NCBI GenBank assembly: GCA_900455085.1
Contig: UGTZ01000001.1
Span: 1,084,501 to 1,148,500 of the forward strand
Reading direction: 5' to 3'
Length of the DNA: 64,000 nt
Origin: Providencia rettgeri
GTDB taxonomy: Bacteria > Pseudomonadota > Gammaproteobacteria > Enterobacterales > Enterobacteriaceae
Below are positions 33,594 through 43,713 of this stretch, in pieces; the stretch's first letter is position 1; each line of letters starts with the position of its first letter. Position numbers and translations under genes: made by a program. Under the pieces are notes generated by a model. It searched no databases and was not told the origin of the DNA. It saw only the letters and a program-made list of their open reading frames with translations.

Positions 33594-35255
33594 TTAGTAT
33601 GTAGAAGTAATAGCTTCTCCCATTTTTACTAAATACTTTGATGCGTCATACCTGTCTGTCATTATTTCAATGTAAGCTGCGCTATCGAGAGTTTCAATAT
33701 GTTGTAAGGCATCATTGAGTTCATCGCAGGTTGCTACTTTTTGGCAATACCAATCATCGCACCCAAATGCCGAAGGCAGTTGTGCATAATTCCATTGAGT
33801 AACATCGTTATAATAATATTCAGGTTCTTTACAAAATAGTCGTTCGATAAGGTAGCCGTCGTTATTTAGAACAAAAATAATAGGCTTAAGCCCAAATCGT
33901 GAAAATTGACTAATTTCTTGTATTGTTAATTGGTGAGCACCTTCACCAGTTATTAAAATAAGACGGCTGGAGGGAGATGCTAAAGCTGCTCCTAATGCAG
34001 CAGGAGTGGCCCAGCCAATTGATCCCCATAAAGATTGAGAATGAAATGATGCCCCCTTAGGTAAAAGTGCAAATGATAAGCCCATGGTAAATGTTCCTGT
34101 ATCACCAAATATAATATCGTTAGGCTTGAGCATTTTTTCTAAACGAGGGTATAAGAATGTTTCCGTTATTTCTTGTGTTTTTGAACTTATTGGTGTACCA
34201 AGTGATTGTGCTTTAGGGTAATTATTATGATAAAAATAATAATTAGAAGTTGATGTCAATTTATCTTTTAACGATGAGATGACATCCTTCATATAAATCT
34301 CATCGTAGCGTTGGCCACTAATCACAACGTAATTATCCATAATGTGTATTATGTTTCCCTCTTCAATATTAGAGGTGTAACAAGCAGTATTAAAATCTGA
34401 CATTATAGTGCCGATATTTAAAACACAATCACAGTTTTCTACAAATGAAGTCACTTGTGGATTGATGAACTCCCCCGCATACATTCCAATATATTGTGTA
34501 TTAGTTTCATCTAAAACACTCTTATCCATATAAAAGGTTGTATAGGGAATATTGGTTTTTTCGATAATAGTTTGTAAGCTTTTTTGTAATCCTAAACGTA
34601 GAGATATTGACCCTGCTAATAAACAGGGTTGCTGGCTATTTATTAATTTATTTAAGATGAGATGGATAATGTTTTTTAGTATTTCTGGATTGGTTTTTGG
34701 TATTAATGGAACCATATTATGAGGTGACTTAACTACAGTTTTTACAGCATAATCAGCAGGTAATCCAAAATAAACTGGGCGACGCTCGTGTAAGGCACAA
34801 GTGATTAATCGCTCTGTTTCTTCAATACAATTTTCTGGGGTTATAATGGCATGGGCGCAGACAATATGCTGGCTCATTTTATAGAAAACATCATAATCAC
34901 CATCACCTAAAGAATGATGGTTAATTAGACGTTTTTTCTTTGATTGGCTTGGTGGCATTCCGACAAGATGAAATATCGGTAACCTTTCTGCATAGGAACC
35001 CGCTATTGCGTTGAGTGCGCTTAATTCGCCAACGCCAAATGTAGTTGATAATGCAGCGACGCCTTTTATTCGTGCATATCCGTCAGCGGCATAGGCTGCA
35101 TTAAGTTCGTTACAGTTACCAATCCAACGTTGTTGAGAACTAACACAAATAGCGTCATTAATAGGAAATGAATAATCACCAGGAACACCAAAAATATCTT
35201 CAATACCTAAGTCATATAACTTTGATAAAATATAATCAACCACTCTTTCTTTCAT
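33594..35255 (-). CDS. ThDP-dependent 2-keto-acid decarboxylase (PDC/IpdC-like)
   Basis: 553 aa, the usual length of pyruvate and indolepyruvate decarboxylases. Seen: catalytic Glu region GNCNELNAAYAADGYAR (about 48-64), the His-His dyad in NHHSLGDGDYDVF, and the ThDP/Mg motif beginning TGEGAHQLT and ending VLNNDGY. All PDC-type active-site elements are present. Such enzymes convert pyruvate, phenylpyruvate or indolepyruvate to the aldehyde and CO2. The nearby D-amino-acid dehydrogenase and RidA genes favour an amino-acid-derived keto acid. Start at 35255 has GAGG 8 nt upstream. Cytoplasmic. Substrate not proven. Confidence 0.85.
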   Translation of the reverse strand: MKERVVDYILSKLYDLGIEDIFGVPGDYSFPINDAICVSSQQRWIGNCNELNAAYAADGYARIKGVAALSTTFGVGELSALNAIAGSYAERLPIFHLVGMPPSQSKKKRLINHHSLGDGDYDVFYKMSQHIVCAHAIITPENCIEETERLITCALHERRPVYFGLPADYAVKTVVKSPHNMVPLIPKTNPEILKNIIHLILNKLINSQQPCLLAGSISLRLGLQKSLQTIIEKTNIPYTTFYMDKSVLDETNTQYIGMYAGEFINPQVTSFVENCDCVLNIGTIMSDFNTACYTSNIEEGNIIHIMDNYVVISGQRYDEIYMKDVISSLKDKLTSTSNYYFYHNNYPKAQSLGTPISSKTQEITETFLYPRLEKMLKPNDIIFGDTGTFTMGLSFALLPKGASFHSQSLWGSIGWATPAALGAALASPSSRLILITGEGAHQLTIQEISQFSRFGLKPIIFVLNNDGYLIERLFCKEPEYYYNDVTQWNYAQLPSAFGCDDWYCQKVATCDELNDALQHIETLDSAAYIEIMTDRYDASKYLVKMGEAITSTY

Positions 35256-35491
35256 TTAATACCTCTTGTAAATTATTTAGTAATAATATTTATGTGTATA
35301 TTTTAAAGTTCATTGAAATAATATTATTCAAGTGGGTAAAGAGTAAAAGGTTATTAATTATAATAAGATTAATTAATTTTATTAAACTGGTGTTTTTTTA
35401 ATAATGAGATTTAGGAATAAACAAATAGCAGAGCAAAAAAAACAGCTGGCCTTATTTTAAGGTTTAACTGCTTTTTAGAATATGCATATAA

Positions 35492-35845
35492 TTAAAATTG
35501 AGCCGCAATCACCATAATTTCAACAAGAACTTGCTCACGAGCCATATTTGCTTCAACTGCTGCACGAGCTGGGCTATTTTCCACAGGCATCCAATTTTCC
35601 CATACTGCATTAAAGGCCGAGAAATCTCTCGCCATATTTTTAATCCAAACTTGAGCAGATAAAATTTGTGTTTTATTACTGTTGCTGGCTGCTAATAACG
35701 TATCAATTTTAGCTAAAACATCTTCAGTTTGCTGGGTAATATCACCTGTTAGGTCATTAGGTACTTGCCCTGATAAATAAACTATCCCTGCATATTCAAC
35801 ACTGTCAGCTAAGCGTGGTTTCGGATTGTTACGTTTGATGGACAT
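35492..35845 (-). CDS. RidA-family enamine/imine deaminase
   Basis: 117 aa, the full length of a Rid protein (VYLSGQVPNDLTGDITQQTE, later PARAAVEANMAREQVLVEIM). The conserved Arg that binds the substrate carboxylate is in the NSPARAAV region. Known: RidA hydrolyses reactive 2-aminoacrylate and other imines to keto acids and ammonia. Its start is 2 nt after the stop of the DadA-like gene, with GAGG as ribosome site. It should therefore act on the imino acids made by that dehydrogenase. Confidence 0.88.
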   Translation of the reverse strand: MSIKRNNPKPRLADSVEYAGIVYLSGQVPNDLTGDITQQTEDVLAKIDTLLAASNSNKTQILSAQVWIKNMARDFSAFNAVWENWMPVENSPARAAVEANMAREQVLVEIMVIAAQF

Positions 35846-35847
35846 GA

Positions 35848-37089
35848 TTACCTCGTTAATCCAGTTAAAGAAATTGGCGTTTTTTGTTCTGTAATTAATT
35901 GAGTCAATATTTCCGCACTGGCTGCGGCAAGAGTAAACCCTAAACTGCCATGTCCAACATTAAGCCATAAATTTTTATAGGTTGTTTTTCCTAATATCGG
36001 TGGGCCTTTTGGTGTTGAAGGACGTAACCCACACCAGCTTTCAGCATCGTCAATTTTAGGTAGTTCAGGAAAGGTATGTTTAATAATCTTCTTAAGAGCT
36101 TGTATTCTATTTTCACGTAAACCATGCTTGTCATAACCAATATCAACCATCGCAGCAATGCGTAATTGCTCATTAAGTTTGGCATAGACAATTTTATTGC
36201 CGTAATCAGTCACGTTAATTTTCGGAACAATATGCTCAGCTTGCGGGTATTCGACACTTAGACTATATCCCTTTAACCCTAAAATAGGGACATTAATATT
36301 CAGTGGTTTTAATAACTCGCGGCTACCATTACCTGCGCAAACAATAAAATCATCAGCTTGGATAGTTCCCTGGTGAGTGGCTATTCCTGTAATGTCGTTA
36401 TCTTGTGTAATGAAAGATTCAACACTGTGCTGCAAACAAAGCTTAAATTGCGGTTGCATGAGTAAATATTGCAATAGATTTTTGCAGAATAAATAGCAAT
36501 CTGCACTCTCATCATCAGGAGCATATATTGCCCCGACTAGTTGAGACTGTATATTTTTTAAAGAAGGCTCTAGTTCAATAATTTCAGTGGGTGTTAATAC
36601 TTTTTGAAATTGTTTATCAACCGTTTCACTGGCTTTATGAAAACTTTTATTATCACGATGGATAATTAATTTCCCTGATTTTTCCCAAGCAAAATCGGCA
36701 ATATCACCATTGTTACGCCATTTATTCATTATTTCTTGGCTCAGGAGTGATAAACGTAAAAGATGGGTACCATTAATTTTATTGGTATTACGGTTACAAG
36801 CTAATGTAAATTGCGCTAGCCAAGACCACTGTTGTAATGAAGGCGTTATTTTTAAATTTAAGGGGGAGTCATTTTTCCCCATCCAACGTAGGCCTTGTAA
36901 AGGAACGCCTGCATCAGCAAGGGGAGAAACATAGCGATAGCTGAGTTGCCCACCGTTAGCAAAACTGGTGTGCATACCGACATCTGTATCTGATTCAACT
37001 AATGTTACGGTTTGGCCTGCTTTAATTAATGCATAGGCGGTGCTTAAACCAATCACACCAGCTCCAATAACCACTACATGTTTAGTCAT
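35848..37089 (-). CDS. D-amino acid dehydrogenase, DadA-like
   Basis: 413 aa FAD oxidoreductase of the DAO fold. The N-terminal dinucleotide-binding motif is VVVIGAGVIGLSTAYALIKA, and the DadA-typical FANGGQLSYRYVSPLAD follows at about 44-60. The C-terminal GLRPSTPKGPPILGKT and NVGHGSLGFTLAAASAEI are also family blocks. It oxidises D-amino acids to imino acids and feeds the electrons to quinones at the inner membrane. No alanine racemase gene (dadX) is beside it, so this is probably a specialised paralogue of the E. coli-type dad operon. The RidA gene follows at 2 nt. Confidence 0.88.
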   Translation of the reverse strand: MTKHVVVIGAGVIGLSTAYALIKAGQTVTLVESDTDVGMHTSFANGGQLSYRYVSPLADAGVPLQGLRWMGKNDSPLNLKITPSLQQWSWLAQFTLACNRNTNKINGTHLLRLSLLSQEIMNKWRNNGDIADFAWEKSGKLIIHRDNKSFHKASETVDKQFQKVLTPTEIIELEPSLKNIQSQLVGAIYAPDDESADCYLFCKNLLQYLLMQPQFKLCLQHSVESFITQDNDITGIATHQGTIQADDFIVCAGNGSRELLKPLNINVPILGLKGYSLSVEYPQAEHIVPKINVTDYGNKIVYAKLNEQLRIAAMVDIGYDKHGLRENRIQALKKIIKHTFPELPKIDDAESWCGLRPSTPKGPPILGKTTYKNLWLNVGHGSLGFTLAAASAEILTQLITEQKTPISLTGLTR

Positions 37090-37145
37090 AATAATCCGTA
37101 ACCTATAATTACCAAGATATTATTATTTAACGGTGAATAAGCTAA

Positions 37146-38054
37146 CTAAACAATTGAGTTTTCATTACTAGAGTATAACTTTTGGTTAACTACTTTGTTT
37201 CTTTTCTCAAGTGTGGATGCCAAGGTATTAACATAATTCTGTGCAGCTTTGGTTAATGGTTTATCTGCGCGATGAAAAACGGATACGGCAAGGTGTAAAC
37301 CTTCTTGTAATGGGTAAATCATCGATTCAGGTAATGTGTGTTCGGCTGAAAAAATATCGGTAATACTGCAACCTAAACCTGCCTGGACAAATTCTGCAGC
37401 CATATGATAGGTATGCACACTAATATTCGATTCTGCAAACTCATGACGTTTTTGTAATAGCTGAGATAAAGAATCAGAACCAGGGTGGATCCAACGCTCT
37501 TGGTCAATATCAGTGAGCGAGACAGGTGAGTGTAATGGTAATTTGCTATCCACATAAACTAATGGGATATCTGCAATAGGTAAAACGGTAATACCACCTT
37601 CAATTTCAAGATTAAAGCCAATACCAATATCGAGATCTTGTTGGGTTAATAACTGCAGAATATCGGTTGTATGATGTGTACCGATCGTAAGTTTGATATT
37701 GGGGTGCTTTTTAATAAATTGAGCTGTCACTTCAGGTACTAAGTTTAGCCCTAAGCTAGGTAAGCAACCAATGGCTAATTTGCCTTGCGGATCACGTGAT
37801 AAGTTTTGCGCTAAAATTCTGAGTTTATCTAAATTATGATAAACTTCCTTCGCTTCTTCAAATAGTAGGTTTGCCTCAGCTGTAGGAATTAACTTCCCCC
37901 TTATCCGTTGGAATAATACTAAGCCAAGTTGTTGTTCTGCATGTTTTAAGGCCTTGCTGGCAGCAGGTTGTGAGATATGTAAAACCTCAGCTGCACGAGT
38001 TAGAGAACCGCAGGTCATGACCGCATAAAAAATATCGAGATGCCTTAACTTCAT
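37146..38054 (-). CDS. LysR-family regulator upstream of dadA-ridA
   Basis: 302 aa. N-terminal winged helix-turn-helix (MKLRHLDIFYAVMTCGSLTR, then AAEVLHISQPAASKALKHAE), followed by a periplasmic-binding-protein-like sensor domain. It lies on the same strand, 56 bp upstream of the dadA-like gene, so it may be co-transcribed with it or regulate it. The effector is probably an amino acid; that is inferred from the neighbours. Confidence 0.9.
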   Translation of the reverse strand: MKLRHLDIFYAVMTCGSLTRAAEVLHISQPAASKALKHAEQQLGLVLFQRIRGKLIPTAEANLLFEEAKEVYHNLDKLRILAQNLSRDPQGKLAIGCLPSLGLNLVPEVTAQFIKKHPNIKLTIGTHHTTDILQLLTQQDLDIGIGFNLEIEGGITVLPIADIPLVYVDSKLPLHSPVSLTDIDQERWIHPGSDSLSQLLQKRHEFAESNISVHTYHMAAEFVQAGLGCSITDIFSAEHTLPESMIYPLQEGLHLAVSVFHRADKPLTKAAQNYVNTLASTLEKRNKVVNQKLYSSNENSIV

Positions 38055-38265
38055 TTTCAGAAACCTATTATTTGCCTTTATTCATAGAAACCGACTATTG
38101 GTATTAATTCGCATATTCTACCGAAATAATACAAATTAATCTGAACAACTATTCATTTTGTGCTGAAAATGGTGAAAGGAAATTAGGTGGTTTAAATTAA
38201 ATAGAGATAAAAAGTGAAGGCCAGACTATATACTTGGGTTATAGCCCAGCCTTTATGGTTGTGTA

Positions 38266-39471
38266 CTAGGTAAAATACGTGCCGATTTCGATAAAGATTT
38301 TAATTAAGATACTATTTGAAATATCGACAATAAATGCACCCACCATAGGCACCACTAAAAAGGCTTTATGGGAAGGGCTGAATGCTTTAGTGACGGTCTG
38401 CATGTTAGCGATAGCGGTTGGTGTTGCACCCATTCCAAATCCACAGTGCCCGGCACTAATAACAACGGCGTCATAATCTTTGCCCATCATTTTAAAGGTA
38501 ACAAATGTTGCAAATAAAACCATAACCACCGTTTGTACTGCAATAATAATCAGAACAGGGCCTGCCATACTAGCGAGTTGACCGAATTTTAAGGACATTA
38601 GCGCCATTGCTAAGAATAATGACAAGGCTACGCTACCTAATACATCAACGGTTGGTTCAAAAACTTCATGTTTAAATATATGTGTTAAGACATTGCGAAT
38701 AATAATACCGACAAATAAGCACCAAACAAAGGTTGGCAATTGCATGACGGTATCTTTAAAATATTCGCTAATATAGCCACCAACAACAATACAGATAATT
38801 AGCATTGAGATGGTTTCAATAACATTATTGGCATTAATTTTACGTTTAACACTCGGTTGTTCGAAAGCTTCAACGATGGTTTCTTTTTCGAGTTCAGTAC
38901 TTTTAGGGATCGCAACTTTTTTCAATAAATGGCGAGCAACAGGGCCACCAATTAACCCACCGAGGACTAAGCCTAAGGTTGCACACGCCATAGCTAATTC
39001 AACAGCACCTGTCACACCATATTTATCAGCTAATATTGGTCCCCAAGCCCCTGCATTACCGTGGCCACCCGTAAGTGTGATTGAACCCGCAATTAAACCA
39101 ATAAATGGACTTTCATTAAGCATGACAGCCATTCCCATACCAACGGTATTTTGAATAGCAATTAATATAGTCACTGCTATCGTTAATAAGACAAGTGGCT
39201 TACCACCTTTTATTAAACGCGAAAAATCTGAGCTTAATCCAATTGATGAAAAGAACGTAATCATCAAAATGCTTTGTAGTGAAGCATCAAAAGTAAATGA
39301 ATACCCTGCAGTTTTATCAACAATTAATAGAATGATAGCAACAATAAAGCCGCCAACAACGGCTTCAGGGATATGGTTTTTTTGTAGAAAAGGTGTGTAT
39401 TTGACAACAAACATACCAATCAACAGCGCCAAACAAGCGACTAATAAAGTGTAGCTGGCATCTAGGATCAT
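38266..39471 (-). CDS. gltS: sodium/glutamate symporter GltS
   Basis: 401 aa with about ten hydrophobic segments. Two re-entrant-loop signatures are visible, GGHGNAGAWGPILADKYG at about 134-151 and GHCGFGMGATPTAIANMQTV at about 344-363, as in the ESS family. A cytoplasmic central loop (EKETIVEAFEQPSVKRK) splits the two halves. It imports glutamate with sodium across the inner membrane. It is 211 bp from the LysR gene, so it is a separate unit. Full length compared with E. coli GltS (401 aa). Confidence 0.93.
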   Translation of the reverse strand: MILDASYTLLVACLALLIGMFVVKYTPFLQKNHIPEAVVGGFIVAIILLIVDKTAGYSFTFDASLQSILMITFFSSIGLSSDFSRLIKGGKPLVLLTIAVTILIAIQNTVGMGMAVMLNESPFIGLIAGSITLTGGHGNAGAWGPILADKYGVTGAVELAMACATLGLVLGGLIGGPVARHLLKKVAIPKSTELEKETIVEAFEQPSVKRKINANNVIETISMLIICIVVGGYISEYFKDTVMQLPTFVWCLFVGIIIRNVLTHIFKHEVFEPTVDVLGSVALSLFLAMALMSLKFGQLASMAGPVLIIIAVQTVVMVLFATFVTFKMMGKDYDAVVISAGHCGFGMGATPTAIANMQTVTKAFSPSHKAFLVVPMVGAFIVDISNSILIKIFIEIGTYFT

Positions 39472-40328
39472 TATTTTACCTCAAGTTAGTTTACCAGAAC
39501 TTTCACTGTTGTTATTTAACATTAGCGATAAATTAAGTTACTTTGTGCAACTTTTATTTAACAATGAGTTTTGTTTGGGTATCTATAACTTTTAGTTAAC
39601 CCTAGCCTGAGTATTAAATGGGTGACAACGAGGTCTTATATGCAAATTTTCTTGGCTAAAAATAGCGAGAGACAGCATGAACAGCAGGTTTTTGTTGAAA
39701 GGGATCATTTTGAAGATGGCATGTAAGGATAAAATTGTTTTTTTTGGGAACTCATGTAACTGAAGGCTTATGCTACCAAGTAATTATAAGAAGTGTGATG
39801 TACAACATAAAAGAAAATGGACAGATTAGAGTGAAAAATGAGGTAAATAATCCATTATTGGATAATGAGTGAAAATATTGTCTAGCCTATAGATAGGACA
39901 ATCTTCAGAGATCAGGGGACGGCGTTGCCGTTAGCGTTAAATATACGACCTTTTATCAATAGCAAATCGTTGATGGTTACTTTTGAATATAATAAGTACA
40001 AATATAATCATTAAACGCTATTTGATAATTTTGTTTTAGGTTTATATTTGGTTTTTTTTACCATCTTATTGAGATTGTCTAATTTGGATGTTATTTAATA
40101 GCTTGTTTTCATAAGTATATTGTCATTACCTTTCTTTTTGAGAAATATAAAAGAAAAATTCACCTGAATATATCGTTAATTAATTTTTTGCTATAGTACC
40201 TAATTACAATGGGTTAGATTATATTTTGATTATTTAATAATAAGATGGCATGTAAGTTTAACAGGGTGTTTCAAATCTAAATTTTTTATTTATTAGATAA
40301 TTTGAAGATTATTTATGGAGTGTTTTAA
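39472..40328. other. 857-bp gene-poor region upstream of gltS and the decarboxylase
   Basis: Divergent promoter region. The only candidate ORF is 40 aa at 39641-39763 (AGG 8 nt upstream of the ATG), with no recognised similarity; I give it a low chance of being real. A short ACGGC-GTT-GCCGT stem lies near 39919. The last 250 bp are extremely AT-rich. Confidence 0.4.
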
Positions 40329-41957
40329 ATGCAAAAAACGATCCGTCAAGTCACCTATGATTTATTACGTAAATTGGGTATTACAACCATTTTTGGCAAT
40401 CCAGGTTCGACAGAAGAAACATTTTTAAAAGATTTTCCGAGTGATTTTCGTTATATCCAAACATTACAGGAAGCCTCTGCTGTTGCCGCCGCAGATGGTT
40501 ACGCGCAGGGAATGCGTAAAGTTGCGATGGTGAATGTGCATACTTCCGCAGGGTTAAGTAATGCCATGAGTAATATTTTGACTGCCTATATGAACCGAAC
40601 ACCATTAATTATTACGGCGGGAAATCAAACACGAGAAATGTTATTGATGGAGCCTTGGCTAACCAACATTGAGCCTGAAACGTTGCCAAAACCCTGGGTA
40701 AAATGGAGCTATCAACCAGTGCGTGCGGAAGACGTCCCCGCTGCTTTTATGCGAGCGTATGCAATGGCTCTGCAACCACCTGCTGGGCCAGTATTTTTAT
40801 CTATCCCACTGGATGATTGGGATAAGCCCGCACTAGCACAAGAAGCTGTTGTTCGTTCTGTGCCGCAGCGCATTGGTTATGATCCAGCTCGACTACAAGA
40901 GTTTGCTTCAGCACTATCGAATGCGAAGAATCCTGTACTTATTTATGGTTCCGCCATTGCAAGAGGGGAAGGTTGGGATATCGGCATTAAACTTGCTGAA
41001 AAATTAAATGCTCCAGTGTGGGCTGCGCCTGCATCTGAACGGCCGCCATTCCCAGAAACTCATCCTCTGTATGCAGGTGGGTTACCTTTTGCGACAAAAC
41101 CGTTATCTGAAAAACTCGAAGGACATGATTTAGCCATTGTTATTGGAGCTCCTGTATTTAGGTATTACCCTTATGTTGCAGGCAGTTATATCCCTGAAGG
41201 ACTGAAATTACTACACATTACAGATGACCCAATCGAAGTGGCTAGAGCTCCTATTGGAGATAGCTTGTTAAGTGATGCTGTACTCGCACTAGAAGGGTTA
41301 ATTAACTTGGTTGCGCCTCGTACTGGGACAAAAACGGTGGAAAAACAACCTCATGGAATGGCACCGTACCCAGCTGCAGCTGAACAAAGCAGTAATAGCC
41401 CAACACTGAGTGCAACGCAATTATTTCGCACCTTGAGGGAAGTTTCACCAAAAGAAACCGTCTTGGTGGAAGAGTCCCCTTCAAACCTCGGTGAACTTCA
41501 TCGTGAATGGCCAATTGAATTTCCTGATTCATTCTATACTTTTGCAAGTGGTTCATTAGGCTGGAATTTACCAGCAAGTGTGGGAATTGCATTAGCCGAA
41601 AGGGACAGCGGGCGCCATCGTCCAGTGATGGCAATTATTGGTGATGGCTCTATGCAGTATTCAATTCAAGGCTTATGGAGTGCAGCGCAGCAGAACTTAC
41701 CTATTGTGTTTATCATTCCAAAAAACAATGAATATGGCATTTTAAAATCATTTGCAGTATTGGAGGAAACACCAGGGGTTCCGGGGCTTGATATTCCAAA
41801 TTTAGATATCGTGGCTTTAGGAAAAGGATATGGTTGTGCTGCGGTGAGAGCCGAAACGATAGAAGACATTAAGCAAGCCTGTGAAGAGGCATTTAGGCGT
41901 AATGGGCCGACAGTGATTGAAGTGCCTATTTTACCGTCAATTCCTCCACTGATTTAA
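40329..41957 (+). CDS. mdlC: benzoylformate decarboxylase-like ThDP enzyme
   Basis: 542 aa. Alignment by eye to Pseudomonas putida benzoylformate decarboxylase gives Ser27 (GNPGSTEETFL, its Ser26), Glu48 (LQEASAVAAADGYA, its Glu47) and His71 (NVHTSAGL, its His70). The ThDP motif is IIGDGSMQYSIQGLWSA ending in KNNEYG. The second catalytic His of the P. putida enzyme (His281, in FRYHQY) is Tyr280 here (VFRYYPY). It should decarboxylate an aromatic or branched 2-keto acid to the aldehyde, but the change may alter substrate or reaction. It is monocistronic, with gltS divergent. Gene symbol is by family only. Confidence 0.8.
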   Translation: MQKTIRQVTYDLLRKLGITTIFGNPGSTEETFLKDFPSDFRYIQTLQEASAVAAADGYAQGMRKVAMVNVHTSAGLSNAMSNILTAYMNRTPLIITAGNQTREMLLMEPWLTNIEPETLPKPWVKWSYQPVRAEDVPAAFMRAYAMALQPPAGPVFLSIPLDDWDKPALAQEAVVRSVPQRIGYDPARLQEFASALSNAKNPVLIYGSAIARGEGWDIGIKLAEKLNAPVWAAPASERPPFPETHPLYAGGLPFATKPLSEKLEGHDLAIVIGAPVFRYYPYVAGSYIPEGLKLLHITDDPIEVARAPIGDSLLSDAVLALEGLINLVAPRTGTKTVEKQPHGMAPYPAAAEQSSNSPTLSATQLFRTLREVSPKETVLVEESPSNLGELHREWPIEFPDSFYTFASGSLGWNLPASVGIALAERDSGRHRPVMAIIGDGSMQYSIQGLWSAAQQNLPIVFIIPKNNEYGILKSFAVLEETPGVPGLDIPNLDIVALGKGYGCAAVRAETIEDIKQACEEAFRRNGPTVIEVPILPSIPPLI

Positions 41958-41990
41958 CTATGTATCGTTGATTAAATGGCTCCTAATTAG

Positions 41991-42179
41991 GGGCTATTTA
42001 CTTCAAAGAGTGAGGCCGCTATTTGGGCAGCTGAATTAATGCCAGTGGAACTGACTTCGATCCTAGTGGTAGCAAAAAACGCCTATTTAACAGGGGATTC
42101 TGTTGATTGGGAAAATCAGTTGATGAGTGTCACGCAATGCGCGAATTATTTAGCTGAGCGTATTCGTATTTATTCTTAG
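41991..42179 (+). pseudogene. open-frame fragment after the decarboxylase, unknown
   Basis: 62 codons open between stops, with an internal ATG at 42039 but no ribosome site. The sequence looks protein-like (IWAAELMPVELTSILVVAKN, then NQLMSVTQCANYLAERIRIY). It may be the 3' end of a lost gene. No family recognised. Confidence 0.25.
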
Positions 42180-42337
42180 GTAGCTTAAATCAATGTGTCT
42201 TTTGATGCTTTCTTAATACCAATCAAATGACGTTTGCTTGATGTTTAATGAATCAAAAAGCAAATGGCTTATACTGCATTATTAATTAGAATAGAAAAGC
42301 CGACAGTGGAAAAATCGGCTTTTCTGGCACTAATGGT

Positions 42338-43681
42338 TTAGTGTTTCACTAGTGTTGAGAAATAATAAACAAGAGGTACCGCAAGTATCCACAAGCTAAT
42401 TGGAATTTCTCTCCACTTGCCAGCAACGGCTTTAATTAAGATATAGAATAACAACCCACCGGCGATACCCGTACCAAAGCTATTAGCGATTAGCGTAATC
42501 ATCACCATCATTAATACGGGTAAGCCATCGGTAAAATTGCCTAAGTCTACTTTTCGTAAACCACTGAACATATTTAGTCCAATTAAAATCAGAGCAGGAG
42601 CCGTGGCTTGTGCTGGGATCATTAATGCGATTGGTGTAAATAACAGCATTAATAAAAACATAAAGGCTGCAGCAAGAGCTGTCATGCCTGTTTTACCTCC
42701 AGCCTCTGCCGCCGCTGAGGACTCAATAAGTGCGGTTGCGGCTGGAATACCGACCCATGGGCCTAGTGCTGCAGCAATTGAGTCAACGATAAAGGGACGG
42801 TTAATATTGGGCATATTACCTTCTTTATCTAATAAACCAGCTTCTCCGCCAACCGCTAATGTTGTCCCCATGGTTGAGAAAAACTCAGCAGCAAAAAAGA
42901 CAAATAAGAAAGGAAGAAACGCGATATTTAATGCGCCAATTAAGTCTACATGCCCTAATACAGGAGCTACAGAGTGTGGAATACCAATAAAGCTTTCAGG
43001 TAATTTTGTGACACCAAAAGGAATGCCTAAGAGGGTTGCAAATAAAATAGCCCATAAAATTCCGCCCGGTATTTTGCGAGCTTGTAGTGCAATTGCAACG
43101 AAAAAGCCAGCAAGTGCAACTAATGCTCCGGGGGAAAGAAAATCACCAAGCATTAATGCATTTGTTTTTGGGTTAGCGAGTACTAATCCTGCATTTCGAA
43201 AGCCTAATACGGCAACGAAAAGGCCAATTGATGCAGTTAATCCGAGTTTAATTGATTGTGGGACAGAGCGCGTAACAACTTCACGCAAACCAAATTTAGT
43301 TAATAGAAAAAATAAGATCCCTGACCAACAAGCAATGCCGAGCCCTATTTGCCAGTCAATACCTTCACTGCCTGCAAGTGTAATACCGACAAGGACTGAG
43401 CCTCCAATACCAGGGCCAACAATAAAAGGTAAGTTTGCATAGAATGCCATTAATAAACTGGCAATGACGAAGACAATAATTGTTCCCGTGGTTGCGGCTC
43501 CTTTATCCATCCCTCCAACGGCAAGTAAACCGGGGATCACCACGAGCAAGTAAGCTGCGGCTAAAAAACCGGTCACCCCAGCTAAACACTCTGTTTTTAC
43601 TGAACTGCCGCGCTCACGTAAAGCAAAGCGCCTTTCTAGCCAACTCCCTGATGTTGGCGTATTTATTGAATTGTCAGCCAT
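42338..43681 (-). CDS. NCS2-family purine (adenine/hypoxanthine-guanine) permease
   Basis: 447 aa, 12 or more membrane segments, of the AzgA-like branch. Family blocks are TECLAGVTGFLAAAYLLVVI at about 30-49 and FFAAEFFSTMGTTLAVGGEA at about 262-281. It imports adenine, guanine or hypoxanthine with protons. It starts 32 bp after the adenine deaminase stop, on the same strand, so substrate uptake and deamination are co-expressed. Adenine is the most likely substrate; inference from the neighbour. Confidence 0.9.
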   Translation of the reverse strand: MADNSINTPTSGSWLERRFALRERGSSVKTECLAGVTGFLAAAYLLVVIPGLLAVGGMDKGAATTGTIIVFVIASLLMAFYANLPFIVGPGIGGSVLVGITLAGSEGIDWQIGLGIACWSGILFFLLTKFGLREVVTRSVPQSIKLGLTASIGLFVAVLGFRNAGLVLANPKTNALMLGDFLSPGALVALAGFFVAIALQARKIPGGILWAILFATLLGIPFGVTKLPESFIGIPHSVAPVLGHVDLIGALNIAFLPFLFVFFAAEFFSTMGTTLAVGGEAGLLDKEGNMPNINRPFIVDSIAAALGPWVGIPAATALIESSAAAEAGGKTGMTALAAAFMFLLMLLFTPIALMIPAQATAPALILIGLNMFSGLRKVDLGNFTDGLPVLMMVMITLIANSFGTGIAGGLLFYILIKAVAGKWREIPISLWILAVPLVYYFSTLVKH

Positions 43682-43713
43682 TAATTGGCTCTCCTATCAT
43701 TATTATTAATTTT

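Noticed and set aside
39641..39763. 40-aa ORF upstream of the decarboxylase
   Set aside because: Only a weak AGG ribosome site, no similarity and no conserved neighbour; kept as a note only.
42537..43442. Long 301-codon plus-strand open frame
   Set aside because: It is fully antisense to the purine permease; composition is an artefact of the hydrophobic codons on the other strand.
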